Made by a program: the position numbers and the translations under genes. Below, piece by piece: positions 49,702 through 58,961 of a stretch of 64,000 bases of DNA. A model generated the notes under the pieces. It did not search any database, was not told the origin of the DNA, and worked only from the letters and a program-made list of their open reading frames with translations. Position 1 is the stretch's first letter. Each line of letters opens with the position of its first letter. The stretch is from Gallionella capsiferriformans ES-2 (GTDB lineage Bacteria; Pseudomonadota; Gammaproteobacteria; Burkholderiales; Gallionellaceae): contig NC_014394.1 of the NCBI RefSeq assembly GCF_000145255.1, positions 1,612,001 to 1,676,000 of the forward strand. Reading direction: 5' to 3'.

Positions 49702-52010
49702 AAGCAATACCGACCACAGTGCTTGCAGCGCTAATAGGCAAACTGCATGAGCAGGCCAAGCGCTATAACCCCGCCTTGGAATCCGCCCCTATCGCCGTTC
49801 TCTGGACGGATGAAAAGCGAGAATGGGAAGCTGTGCTGCCGCAAATCAAACAGCAATTGCCCGAATTATTCTCGCTTGGCGCATACGCGCCAGATCAACG
49901 GATTGGCCCCGGGGTGTGGCTACGCATGGTGGCCGACCGACAAGTTGGCAAGTTAGAAGGAATACCGATTCTGTATTTGCCGGGGGTCAGCAACGGCAGC
50001 CTGCGCACTGATTTACGCGGAGTGAAGGAAGACCCACAACTCGCGCCTTTAGCTGAATTACAATTTCGCGGTTTGTTCTGGCGACAGGAAAACAGTAAGG
50101 ACTGGACGCTACGAGCTTTTCTGGAAAGCAAACGCAACGGGATGGGGCTCACTGTGGCGGGGAATCACGAAACCGCAAGGGCATTGGCTGCCGCATTCGG
50201 CAAATTACTCAATCGAAACTTACCTGCATTGATCGGACAGAACATCGACGAAAGATTCCTTGATCAGTTGATGAATCCAAACCCTGATGAAGATGTACTC
50301 CGCTGGTTAACTGCACCGGACGAGATACAGCAAGAAAAAGCTAATGCCTGGGATACCTTTGTTGCAACAAGTCATACACGCTTTGGCGTCGATATGAGCA
50401 AAGGGCCAGTAGAAGTAGCACAGAAGATTCTAGCCTGCCAAACCGGCGATGCCGCATATCCCTTGTGGGAAAAGTACTGCGCACATTGGCATAGTTACCC
50501 GGATATCTATGAGGTGTTTAAGCACATATCACCACCGGATCTGTTGCAAGGCGCGGAACGCTATCCAAGTGAAAATGAAGCCGACGAAAGAAAATTGGCA
50601 GACGCACTGTTGCAGGCCGTTACCTTAGAACCCAATGCAGCCGCAAACAAAGTATTAGAGCTGGAGCAAAAACATCAGTCACGGCGTGAAACATTGTGGG
50701 CGCAAATGGAACATGCACCGCTGGCAACTGCGATGCAGTATTTGGCTGAAATTTCCCGAGCATTTTTGTCACCACTGAATGGCGGAACGGTAGCTGACTT
50801 TTCTCAGCATTATGCTGAAACTGGCTGGCGCATTGACGCAGCAGCGCGCGAATCTATTGCGATTGCTCAGACTGCCGACCTTGAAAAACCGATCTATGCT
50901 GTGCTGGAAACCCTCTATCGCCGCTGGCTGGAAAAGGCAGCAGAGTCATTCCAGCAGCTGGTGCAACGAGATGGCTACCCACATTGGAGCCTACCTGACG
51001 TACCCGATGGCACGGTGGTGGTGTTCGTCGATGGCCTGCGTTTTGACCTGGCCAGAGAATTAAAAGAAAAACTGGTTGACGAGGGACTTGCCGCACAATT
51101 GGAACATGGGTTTACCAGCATACCGTCAGTGACCAGCAGCGGAAAAGTATGGGTTTCACCCGTTGGCGAACTAGCCGAAGGCGGCTCCTCTGGCGGATTC
51201 GATCCCAAGCTGCCAAAAGGCGATTACACCGCCGAAAAACTGCGCAAGGCGATTGAAGCGAATGGCTTTTGTATTGTTGATACTGAAAACCCCAGCATTG
51301 CTAACGGCCAAGGCTGGGGAGAGTTCCCAGGTGATATCGACAGCGATGGTCATAAAAAAGGGTTACGTCTGGCTCGTGCTGCACCCGCGCATCTGGACGA
51401 TCTAAAACGCACCATTCGGCGCTTATTCGCTGCGGGATGGAAAGAGGTCTGGGTTGTTACCGACCATGGATGGATATTGTTGCCAGGCGGATTACCCAAA
51501 GCAGAACTACCAGCCAAAATTGCCGAAACAAAATGGGGACGCTGTGCGATATTGAAGGACTCAGTGGATGACCAGGACTGGTTGGTACTGCCGTGGAGCT
51601 ACGACGCCACAGTTCGCATCGCTTTGGCGCGCGGCATTTCGGCATTTTCCAGCGGACGTGAATATGATCACGGCGGATTGAGTCCGCAGGAATCCATCAT
51701 CCCGCTATTGCGAGTGAGCCGACCAGGCCCCGTTGAAGGTCAGCCAAAGCTTACTTCCATTTCATGGAATTCCCGCAAAACGATTTGTTCGGTGATAGCA
51801 AGCGATGCCGCTGAATTAGACTTAAGTTTGGAACGACTGGCCTTCCCTATTGGCGAAGGTAACGCCATCGACAAAGACGGCAAGGGACGTGTGATATTCG
51901 AGGAAGTGGATGACCTCTTAGGCGAGCAAGTTTCGTTGGTTTTACGCCGCGACGGACAAAAGGTTTGTGAGGAAAAATTTAATTTTGGGGAGGTTTGGCA
52001 TGCAGCTTGA
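49698..52010 (+). CDS. pglZ: BREX phosphatase-superfamily protein PglZ
   Basis: 770 residues. The alkaline-phosphatase-like PglZ domain has VVVFVDGLRFDLARELKEK (metal-binding Asp, ~438-456) and EVWVVTDHGWILLPGG (Asp-His, ~580-595), with FSSGREYDHGGLSPQESIIP near the C-terminal end of the domain. PglZ is essential for BREX and defines its class. Its last 11 bases overlap brxL. Confidence 0.94.
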   Translation: MKAIPTTVLAALIGKLHEQAKRYNPALESAPIAVLWTDEKREWEAVLPQIKQQLPELFSLGAYAPDQRIGPGVWLRMVADRQVGKLEGIPILYLPGVSNGSLRTDLRGVKEDPQLAPLAELQFRGLFWRQENSKDWTLRAFLESKRNGMGLTVAGNHETARALAAAFGKLLNRNLPALIGQNIDERFLDQLMNPNPDEDVLRWLTAPDEIQQEKANAWDTFVATSHTRFGVDMSKGPVEVAQKILACQTGDAAYPLWEKYCAHWHSYPDIYEVFKHISPPDLLQGAERYPSENEADERKLADALLQAVTLEPNAAANKVLELEQKHQSRRETLWAQMEHAPLATAMQYLAEISRAFLSPLNGGTVADFSQHYAETGWRIDAAARESIAIAQTADLEKPIYAVLETLYRRWLEKAAESFQQLVQRDGYPHWSLPDVPDGTVVVFVDGLRFDLARELKEKLVDEGLAAQLEHGFTSIPSVTSSGKVWVSPVGELAEGGSSGGFDPKLPKGDYTAEKLRKAIEANGFCIVDTENPSIANGQGWGEFPGDIDSDGHKKGLRLARAAPAHLDDLKRTIRRLFAAGWKEVWVVTDHGWILLPGGLPKAELPAKIAETKWGRCAILKDSVDDQDWLVLPWSYDATVRIALARGISAFSSGREYDHGGLSPQESIIPLLRVSRPGPVEGQPKLTSISWNSRKTICSVIASDAAELDLSLERLAFPIGEGNAIDKDGKGRVIFEEVDDLLGEQVSLVLRRDGQKVCEEKFNFGEVWHAA

Positions 52011-54045
52011 TGACTTGGATCGCAAGGCAGCTGATGCCTTTGATGGCTATATTGTGCGCAAAGACCTGGTGCGGCAGTTTTCGCGCCAATTTCCGGTACC
52101 AACCTATGTGGTCGAATTCATGCTCGGACGGTATTGCGCGACAATTGATGAAAATGAAATTCAGGAAGGTTTGGGCATTGTGCAGCGCCAACTTTCCGAA
52201 CGTACTGTGCGTGCCGGTAACGAGGAACTGATTAAGTCCACGGCCAAAGAAAAGGGGCAAGTGCGCATTATCGACATCATCGCGGCGCGCCTAGATGCCA
52301 AGACAGACTCATACCTGGTGGAACTGCCTTCGCTCAAATTACGTGACGTGCGTGTTTCCTCCGAACTGGTTAATCAGCACCAACGCATGCTGACCGGTGG
52401 ATTTTATGCCGAGGTAACTTTAGGATACGACGCGAGCATTGCGTTGGAAAAAGGCGGACGACCATTTTCCGTAGATGGATTGCGCGCGATTCAGCTTTCA
52501 CAGCGCGACGTACTGGATAAGCTGTCACAGGCTCGTGCTAAATTCACCACGGCGGAATGGAAAGATTTTCTGCTTCGCTCCATTGGTATCGAACCTGCGG
52601 GCATGCTCGACCGAGCAAAGGATGCCATGCTGCTGCGCATGGTGCCTTTCGTGGAACGCAACTACAACATGGTTGAGATTGGCCCTCGCGGAACGGGCAA
52701 GTCACATCTATTCCAACAGGTGTCACCCTATGCACACCTAGTTTCTGGCGGAAAAGCCACTGTGGCACGCATGTTTGTGAACAATGCCAATGGCCAGCGC
52801 GGTTTGGTATGTCAGTACGATGTGGTTTGCTTTGATGAAGTGTCCGGCATTTCCTTCGATCAGAAGGACGGCGTGAACATCATGAAGGGCTACATGGAAT
52901 CCGGGGAGTTCTCACGCGGCAAGGAGAGCATTCGTGCCGATGGTTCCATCGTCATGGTAGGCAACTTTGATGTGGATGTGGAACATCAACAACGCATCGG
53001 TCATTTATTCCAACCGCTGCCGCCAGAAATGCGTGATGACACAGCTTTCATGGATCGTATCCATTGTTACTTGCCAGGATGGGATGTTCCAAAACTAAAA
53101 CCGGATATTTTCACGAATCACTTTGGCTTAGTTAGCGATTTTCTTTCTGAATGCTTGACGCAACTGCGGTCTCAAAGTCGTTTAGCCACACTGCAAAACC
53201 GCGTATTCTTCGGTGGTGCTCTGTCAGGTCGCGACATCAATGGCGTTAATAAAACCATCAGCGGCTTGTTAAAACTGATATCCCCAAACCAGGATGCTGA
53301 AATCAGCGATGAAGATTTGGAGTGGGCTGTCCGTCTGGGATTGGAAGTTCGCCGCCGCGTGAAAGAGCAGCAGAAACGCATTGGCGCGGCCGAATTTCGC
53401 AACACGCATTTCGGCTACACGATTGGTGCAGAAGGCGTTGAAAAATTTGTATCGACGCCCGAACTGCAAGGCCAGAACGGGATTGGTGATGAACCACTGG
53501 AGGCTGGGCAGATTTGGGTGCTGTCGCCTGGTGGTCAGGATGAGCATCCTGGGTTATTCCGGCTGGAAGTCACTGAAGGCCCAGGCAGCGGTGTGCGCAT
53601 TCTCAACAAGCCAGTACCACAAGCGTTCCAGGAATCCATCCGCTGTGCCGAACAGAATCTCTATGCGCGTGCATTACAGTTAGTAGGTGATCGTGATCCA
53701 CGCTCTCATGAATTTTCAGCCCAACTCCGTGGCTTTGATTCAGCCAAAACTGGTGCCAAAACCGGCGTAGCTTCGTTAATTGCGCTATGCAGCGCATTGC
53801 TCCGCAAGTCTGTACGCGGCGGGTTGATCGTGGTCGGAGAAGTCACACTCGGCGGCACGATAGAGCCTATTCATAATGCAGTGAGCCTGGCAGAACTGGC
53901 CGTCGAAAAAGGAGCGAAGTCGTTGCTGCTTCCAGTTGCTTGCCGCAGACAGCTATTTGACCTGTCCGATGATATGGCCACCAAGCTAGATATTGAGTTT
54001 TATCAGGATGCCAAGGATGCGTTGTTGAAGGCGCTGGTGGATTAA
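52000..54045 (+). CDS. brxL: BREX Lon-like AAA+ protein BrxL
   Basis: 681 residues from ATG 52000, where GGGGAGG and homology (MQLDDLDRKAADAFDGYIVR) agree. Walker A EIGPRGTGKSHLFQQ is at ~224-238. The C-terminal Lon-like fold is seen in EVTLGGTIEPIHNAVSLAEL and KSLLLP. Where Lon proteases carry the catalytic Ser (PSAG) this protein reads GAKTG, and the Lys of the dyad is not evident, so it is probably not a protease; published BrxL structures show a DNA-binding motor. Last gene of the BREX operon and the mark of type I. Confidence 0.93.
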   Translation: MQLDDLDRKAADAFDGYIVRKDLVRQFSRQFPVPTYVVEFMLGRYCATIDENEIQEGLGIVQRQLSERTVRAGNEELIKSTAKEKGQVRIIDIIAARLDAKTDSYLVELPSLKLRDVRVSSELVNQHQRMLTGGFYAEVTLGYDASIALEKGGRPFSVDGLRAIQLSQRDVLDKLSQARAKFTTAEWKDFLLRSIGIEPAGMLDRAKDAMLLRMVPFVERNYNMVEIGPRGTGKSHLFQQVSPYAHLVSGGKATVARMFVNNANGQRGLVCQYDVVCFDEVSGISFDQKDGVNIMKGYMESGEFSRGKESIRADGSIVMVGNFDVDVEHQQRIGHLFQPLPPEMRDDTAFMDRIHCYLPGWDVPKLKPDIFTNHFGLVSDFLSECLTQLRSQSRLATLQNRVFFGGALSGRDINGVNKTISGLLKLISPNQDAEISDEDLEWAVRLGLEVRRRVKEQQKRIGAAEFRNTHFGYTIGAEGVEKFVSTPELQGQNGIGDEPLEAGQIWVLSPGGQDEHPGLFRLEVTEGPGSGVRILNKPVPQAFQESIRCAEQNLYARALQLVGDRDPRSHEFSAQLRGFDSAKTGAKTGVASLIALCSALLRKSVRGGLIVVGEVTLGGTIEPIHNAVSLAELAVEKGAKSLLLPVACRRQLFDLSDDMATKLDIEFYQDAKDALLKALVD

Positions 54046-54050
54046 ATTAC

Positions 54051-54095
54051 AAGCCACTGGAATTCTCAAATCAAAATGGGAATTCCAGTGGGCTT
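54051..54095 (+). terminator. Terminator hairpin after the BREX operon
   Basis: AAGCC-ACTGGAATTC-N14-GAATTCCAGTGGGCTT, a 15-bp stem with one bulge, starting 5 bases after the brxL stop. It lies between convergent operons. Confidence 0.7.
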
Positions 54096-54113
54096 AAAGG
54101 ACACCTTTAATAC

Positions 54114-54335
54114 TCACTTCCAAAGCTTTGCTTCATTGACCGTTAACGTGGACACCAAGTAATTGTACGCGGTGTCCCTAACCCCAACAATTTTCAGGTG
54201 AATTGAATATGGCAGAGATGCCAGTAAATATTGATCACACCCCCACGCCACGCCATAGCACAACGCGAAACTAAGCACTGCACGAGTTAAAATCCTCGAT
54301 ATAAAAGAGCCCTGATGATTTTGTTGGTTAGCCAT
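54114..54335 (-). CDS. Small membrane protein (73 aa)
   Basis: Start at ATG 54335, one base after the stop of the upstream gene. One hydrophobic segment at ~17-38 (RAVLSFALCYGVAWGCDQYL). Unknown function; last gene of the minus-strand mobilisation operon. Confidence 0.5.
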   Translation of the reverse strand: MANQQNHQGSFISRILTRAVLSFALCYGVAWGCDQYLLASLPYSIHLKIVGVRDTAYNYLVSTLTVNEAKLWK

Positions 54336-54336
54336 T

Positions 54337-55191
54337 TTAATCCTTTGCCCATTCGTCGAAATCAAAAAATTTGAAGCGGTCACGGTGCTTCTGTTCCAGC
54401 TTTACAATGTCACCGTGAAATTTCACAGTATCAATGCTTTCAAAGCATTTCTTTACCAATTTTGATACGCCAGCCGGACAAACATAATGAACTTCATCAA
54501 TTTTTCCAGCTTTAATTTCCTGCAAGTAGATGACGATTAACTCGCTATACCGTTTTGAAGTCTTGCATGATCGCTCGATCTCAATTGATATTCTCTGGCC
54601 TAATTTATTAATTGAAATTGCATCTGGAATTTTCTTCATGCCAGGTGTTAAGCGCAGAATGCGCTCAGGAGTCCAACCAGTCCAGCCCGCAGCAGCAGCG
54701 CGAATGCGCATGCGCTGTGTGTCCAGTCGGTGGTTGATCCAGGCTGCATTTGTCCTGCCCAGTTCGAAATGAGGATTACCATAGCAATCCGCCAGTGCAA
54801 TTCCATGAGGAGAAATGCCATAGATACGAACTGTGCGCGCTGTCGAAATACGTTTCTCACTCATAGATTGAAGAGCAGTAAGCGCAACGGCTTGATCTCC
54901 GGCAGCGCGTTTCAGCAGCGCCATAACATCTTTAACTGATAGTTTTTTAGCTGAATCACGACTTTCAATCTGACTAACAAGATGCGTCTCAGATTTAAGC
55001 GCACCATTCTGCTCAAGCTTTTGGAGCAGTGCGCTGGCGCGACGACGGTCAATACAGAGCAATTCAGCGGCAATATCCGATGTTGTAAAAACATCACCGC
55101 TCCCTAAAAATTTGAGCAGAATATCAGCCTTTTGAGCAGCACGCGCTTGTCGTTGAACGTAGCTCATGACGGGAAGTGGGTTCTGCATATA
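54337..55191 (-). CDS. wHTH plus PD-(D/E)XK-like mobilisation protein
   Basis: 284 residues if started at ATG 55191 (MQNPLPVMSYVQRQA); a longer frame reaches 55227. The N-terminal ~100 residues are a winged helix (KADILLKFLGSGDVFTTSDI, RRRASALLQKLEQNGALKSE). The C-terminal part has KKIPDAISINKLGQRISIEI..ERSCKTSKRY, a P-D...E-x-E...K arrangement like PD-(D/E)XK nucleases and the replication-relaxation family of plasmid proteins. It lies next to the coupling-protein gene. No classical relaxase is in the window, so this protein may take part in DNA processing for transfer; that is inference. Confidence 0.55.
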   Translation of the reverse strand, partial: YMQNPLPVMSYVQRQARAAQKADILLKFLGSGDVFTTSDIAAELLCIDRRRASALLQKLEQNGALKSETHLVSQIESRDSAKKLSVKDVMALLKRAAGDQAVALTALQSMSEKRISTARTVRIYGISPHGIALADCYGNPHFELGRTNAAWINHRLDTQRMRIRAAAAGWTGWTPERILRLTPGMKKIPDAISINKLGQRISIEIERSCKTSKRYSELIVIYLQEIKAGKIDEVHYVCPAGVSKLVKKCFESIDTVKFHGDIVKLEQKHRDRFKFFDFDEWAKD

Positions 55192-55300
55192 TACGCTCCT
55201 ATGGATACAATAAAACCACATTAGCACACCGCTAAAAATTGACTTTTATTGCGCAGACAGTGGCAAATCTGCATCTCCGCAAGCCTTACCATGCCAAAAT

Positions 55301-57067
55301 TTACAACAGTGAATTCTCGCGTGCACCGTTCTCAGAGTGTGAAGCACGCGCAGGCGAGGCGATATCAAGCATGTCAATCGAGGATTGCACGGTAGTGCCA
55401 GCAACAATCTTGATTTTGATGGCCTCCGGTGATTTAAGAACTTTTAGAGGCTGAATTGAAACAAATTTTGGCAGCCCTGCACCGTAAAGGACCGCAACCT
55501 GCGGAGGCAAATTCAGCAGCATATTTTCATCCACAAAATATGTTTCGGTCTGACGAATCGTGCGCTGATCGTGAACCGTTTCAGACAAAACCGCATTGCG
55601 TTTAACAGTCCGCGCTTCGTCGTCGACCTGCACTTTACCGCTCATACTGGCCAGCCACTGAGCAGTCACGGGTGACTGCACCCTGTAACACAGCTTTAAC
55701 CGACAATTTTCAACAACTGCGTCAACCACAGCATCAGGATTCAAGTCTTTAGTACAGTCCTTCAGATCTCCCAAGCTTTGGTGAGCCAGGATGAAATGAA
55801 CACCTTTGTCGCGTGCAGCGCCAAGCCCCTCAAGCGCGGGCCGCGAAAGGTGATATTTAACTTCATCAAGAACAATACAGATTTTGCGTAACTCTCCAGC
55901 ACGCATGCGGTCGCGACGTTCGGCAAGTTGTATGAGCCTAACCAGAAGCATTCTCTGAGCGGTTTTGACAATATCACTACGCATCGAACCAACAATATAA
56001 ACGCAGCCACCCTCCTCAATCACTTTAGCAAGATCAATGCCATCAGACTTGGCATTGATGGATGGAGTTTCAGCCATCTCGCGCAGCCTGCCGTAGAACT
56101 TTTCTGCACCCGATTGTAAAATTACGTCTTGTTGTGCAGCGTAAGCTTCAGCAATTGTGACATTATCGCGAGACATCAGTCGTGCAACGACACCTGCCTC
56201 ACGCCTATCGGCGATACCATAAAAATCACTCGCATCACCGCGTTCTACAAGATTGAACCCGGCCTGGAACAATTCAAACGCCTCCACCTCAGTCGCGCCT
56301 TCAAAAATATTGAATTGAGGTCCTGCTGGTCGATTAAGGTCAATAAAATAGTATGGTTTACCGGTACGCTGAGCCGCCGCATATAAAACACTCGGCGCCC
56401 ACTCATCATTTTTTGGGTCACAGAAAAAAACTGCTTCGCCAAGCTCCAAAAATTGACTTGCCATCAGGCCGATTGAAACCCCCTTCCCTGCCCCAGTTGT
56501 TCCAATTACTTGAACATGAGGAGCCGAAGTGCCGCCACCGAATTCAATGTTAACTGGCTGTGACTTTTCATCAAGTCCTAAAAACACGCCATCACCCTTC
56601 TTCAAGATGAAGGACAAGGGATCGAATTTCACCGCTTTTGCAGGGATACTTTTTGATAAATCACGAACGTCAGTTTTAGTATTTCGTTCAAGCTCACTAC
56701 TCTTTGTCAGGTTAGACTTTGCTTTTTCAAGCATCTGCACGCCAGAGCGCAACATGAAAATTGCAGTGAGCACACCAATGAGTAAGGGTCCGATGAAACA
56801 TGCAAGATCATAAAAAGATGGCGTAATAAAAACCCCGAATTCAATCTTTGAAACTACAGGAATCAGCATATAAACAAGTGAAATAATCAACGCCGGCACT
56901 GACAAAATCGCAAAAATACGCTCGCGCATAGTTGTTGCTTTATCTTCGGCACATTTCCGATTCAACCAAAAAACTGCAAATGCAGATGTTGCTCCTGCAA
57001 AAGAAAATGCATGAGCGACGTACATCAAAAATGCAAGAATATATAAATTTAAAGTCGAGACTAACAT
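55301..57067 (-). CDS. TraD/TraG-like coupling ATPase (T4CP)
   Basis: 588 residues from ATG 57067, about nine bases after GGAG; the longer frame to 57109 is not needed. Three hydrophobic segments lie in the first ~110 residues. Walker A VIGTTGAGKGVSIGL is at ~188-202, DPKNDEWAPSV follows, then Walker B RKICIVLDEVKYHLSRP and AHQSLGDLKD typical of TraD/VirD4-class DNA pumps. It couples transfer substrates to a type IV secretion channel. No channel genes are in view, so the element is probably mobilisable rather than self-transmissible, at least within this window. Confidence 0.82.
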   Translation of the reverse strand: MLVSTLNLYILAFLMYVAHAFSFAGATSAFAVFWLNRKCAEDKATTMRERIFAILSVPALIISLVYMLIPVVSKIEFGVFITPSFYDLACFIGPLLIGVLTAIFMLRSGVQMLEKAKSNLTKSSELERNTKTDVRDLSKSIPAKAVKFDPLSFILKKGDGVFLGLDEKSQPVNIEFGGGTSAPHVQVIGTTGAGKGVSIGLMASQFLELGEAVFFCDPKNDEWAPSVLYAAAQRTGKPYYFIDLNRPAGPQFNIFEGATEVEAFELFQAGFNLVERGDASDFYGIADRREAGVVARLMSRDNVTIAEAYAAQQDVILQSGAEKFYGRLREMAETPSINAKSDGIDLAKVIEEGGCVYIVGSMRSDIVKTAQRMLLVRLIQLAERRDRMRAGELRKICIVLDEVKYHLSRPALEGLGAARDKGVHFILAHQSLGDLKDCTKDLNPDAVVDAVVENCRLKLCYRVQSPVTAQWLASMSGKVQVDDEARTVKRNAVLSETVHDQRTIRQTETYFVDENMLLNLPPQVAVLYGAGLPKFVSIQPLKVLKSPEAIKIKIVAGTTVQSSIDMLDIASPARASHSENGARENSLL

Positions 57068-57966
57068 GGCATATTTCTCCCCGGATTGATAACGACAAGA
57101 GCATGGCACATATGCTTAAATTGACTTTTATGATTTGATAATGCGCTAGTATTCTGCGCCACCCCCGGCAAAATAAAATCAATCGCGCCATCAAGCGAGA
57201 TTGATTTTATGCGCAGATGCAGACTCATCGCATCGGAGGACAAGCACGGACTTATCGTGCGCGGAGTGAACAGTTTACTGTTCACGGAGGGGCGCCGAAT
57301 CTGACAGTTACATCGTCATATTTGGGGTGAGCAATAGCGAAACCTATCGCAGCGCAAGCGTAGATACCCGGGGGAGCCGCTTCAGTTTTTGCGTTGAGTA
57401 AGCCAGCTTTACCGGCGCACCGAGACCAAAAACAGAAGTGGGGGCACAGCCCGCCAAGTCTTGAAGGTCAGGGATTTATCCTGGCCCGAAATAATTATCG
57501 TCCAGATAAATATGAAGCCCTTGGCTGCCAGCTCTTCGGCGGACAAGGAGTGAAGTTGTGAGTAAATTACAGTGCGAAGCAATGAATTTAGACGTGTTCA
57601 CCGTCGACTCACAACTTCACTCCTTGCTTGCAAGGATGAAAGACTTGGCCTGAAGTTGACTTGCCCGGGTCGAACGCCAGTGAGAAGGGGGGAATCCCAC
57701 CCCCGCCCATAGGGATTACCGTTGATTTAATTGCAATCTTTCACATACGCAACCGACATATGAGCACAAATATGTCGATGGGATTCTGATATGTGAGACA
57801 CATTTTCCAATACCTGAAACAAGCAAGGACGATTTAAAAACAGACAACAAAACGAGAGTACAAAAGAAAAGAAATGCGCCCGTTTGGTACGCCGCAATCA
57901 ACAGTTTTCGTTTTCTGCAAGTTCGAGCGCACGATATGCCACAATTCAATCAGCAAAAAGTTCACG
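57068..57966. other. Candidate origin region: strong inverted repeats between T4CP and primase genes
   Basis: Perfect 20-bp inverted repeat CAAGGAGTGAAGTTGTGAGT at 57544-57563 with its complement at 57607-57626 (43-base gap). Smaller perfect palindromes are GTGAACAGT-TT-ACTGTTCAC at 57266-57285 and TCCTTGC-TT-GCAAGGA at 57621-57636. A 77-codon TTG frame (57716-57949, minus strand, one TM) is doubtful. The position among IncQ-like rep genes suggests oriV with single-strand initiation hairpins, or oriT. Confidence 0.5.
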
Positions 57967-58860
57967 TTAACTGACTTTTACTGAACACCTGGTTGCGGCG
58001 TGTGCAAAAGTCAGTCTTGCATAATTTTCGGCTGCTGCATAAGTTTTTCTCTTCCCTCGATCAAGCGCCCGCTGGGCAAGATTTGCAATGCCATCTTCGA
58101 TGGTAAGATTTTTTTCATAATGCGCTCGAGCATAAGCATACTCAAAGCTTGACTCATTGCGTCCAGTGGCAATGAAAGGCTTTGCGATGGATCTAACTCT
58201 CGATGCGAATGCGTTATGCAGATTCGCCTGCGGCTGGGCCGAGACCACACCCCCCAAGGGGGGGAGAATAAATCCCTGCTTTTCAGCGAGTTCAAGCAAC
58301 ACATCGACGTCAGCTCTCCGATCTACGATTTTACTGTCAACGAAATTCACCCACTTGCCCCGCTTGATGTTTTTAAAGCCTGGCAAACGACCAAAGTGAT
58401 CACCACTGACGCTTGCGGCATCGCCGCCATATCGCTGCTGTAAAACTTGTTGGCAAGCTTTACGTTCAGCGATGGAAATTAATCGTGAGGTGGCAAGCCA
58501 CAGATGATGCAATCCCGGCGAAGTTTGAATTATCATATGTGTACGCTCACCGGCCACTCGCCTACTTTGATTTAACGTTAAGTCATCCATCATCAACCAG
58601 CTCTGAGGTTCGGTCACAGCGGCACAAACGTATATATTAAGTGGTCGGCTAACTTGTCCTACGCCTGAGATGTTGGCGGCCTTGAAAAATGGAATACGCA
58701 TCTGCAGGTCTAATGAGCGGAGCCTGGACAAACCGCTCCGACGAAAATACAAGGCTTTGTTTGCATCGCCGATACCAATATCAAACCTGGTATCAGTGCC
58801 GAGCCGTGACGTTGCCATCAGCCAATCAAGCATTGCCTGGCGCTGCTGTTCGGGTTTCAT
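57967..58860 (-). CDS. RepB-type DNA primase
   Basis: Start taken at ATG 58860, eight bases after AAGGAG; earlier in-frame ATGs at 58884 and 58866 exist. The RepB-primase domain is seen in DDLTLNQSRR, MIIQTSPGLHHLWLATSRLI and GDHFGRLPGFKNIKRGKWVN, as in the IncQ RepB'/phage-type primases; the C-terminal helix bundle follows. It would prime single-stranded initiation at the origin. About 100 bases downstream of the RepC-like gene, on the same strand. Confidence 0.75.
   Translation of the reverse strand: MKPEQQRQAMLDWLMATSRLGTDTRFDIGIGDANKALYFRRSGLSRLRSLDLQMRIPFFKAANISGVGQVSRPLNIYVCAAVTEPQSWLMMDDLTLNQSRRVAGERTHMIIQTSPGLHHLWLATSRLISIAERKACQQVLQQRYGGDAASVSGDHFGRLPGFKNIKRGKWVNFVDSKIVDRRADVDVLLELAEKQGFILPPLGGVVSAQPQANLHNAFASRVRSIAKPFIATGRNESSFEYAYARAHYEKNLTIEDGIANLAQRALDRGKRKTYAAAENYARLTFAHAATRCSVKVS
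58244..58264. repeat. C/G-rich palindrome, copy 1 (inside primase gene)
   Basis: ACCACACCCCCCAAGGGGGG on the plus strand (58244-58263). The same element with AT instead of AA is on the minus strand at 58877-58896. Confidence 0.55.
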
Positions 58861-58876
58861 CTTCATTCTCCTTCTT

Positions 58877-58896
58877 CCCCCCATGGGGGGTGTGGT
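58877..58896. repeat. C/G-rich palindrome, copy 2 (primase leader)
   Basis: CCCCCCATGGGGGG followed by TGTGGT; reads ACCACACCCCCCATGGGGGG on the minus strand, just ahead of the primase ribosome site. It could fold in the mRNA and limit translation. Confidence 0.55.
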
Positions 58897-58961
58897 TTCA
58901 TGTTTTTGAATTTGGTCTGTAGGCGGGCTATCGTCAGATGCCCCGCCGTTGATCTATTGAT

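Noticed and set aside
57478..57483. ATCCTG as an IncP-type nic site, flanked by ATTTATC/CCAGATAAAT arms
   Set aside because: Six bases are too few to call a nick site and no matching relaxase is present.
57716..57949. 77-codon minus-strand ORF with one hydrophobic segment
   Set aside because: TTG start without a ribosome site, Cys-rich odd composition, inside the candidate origin region.
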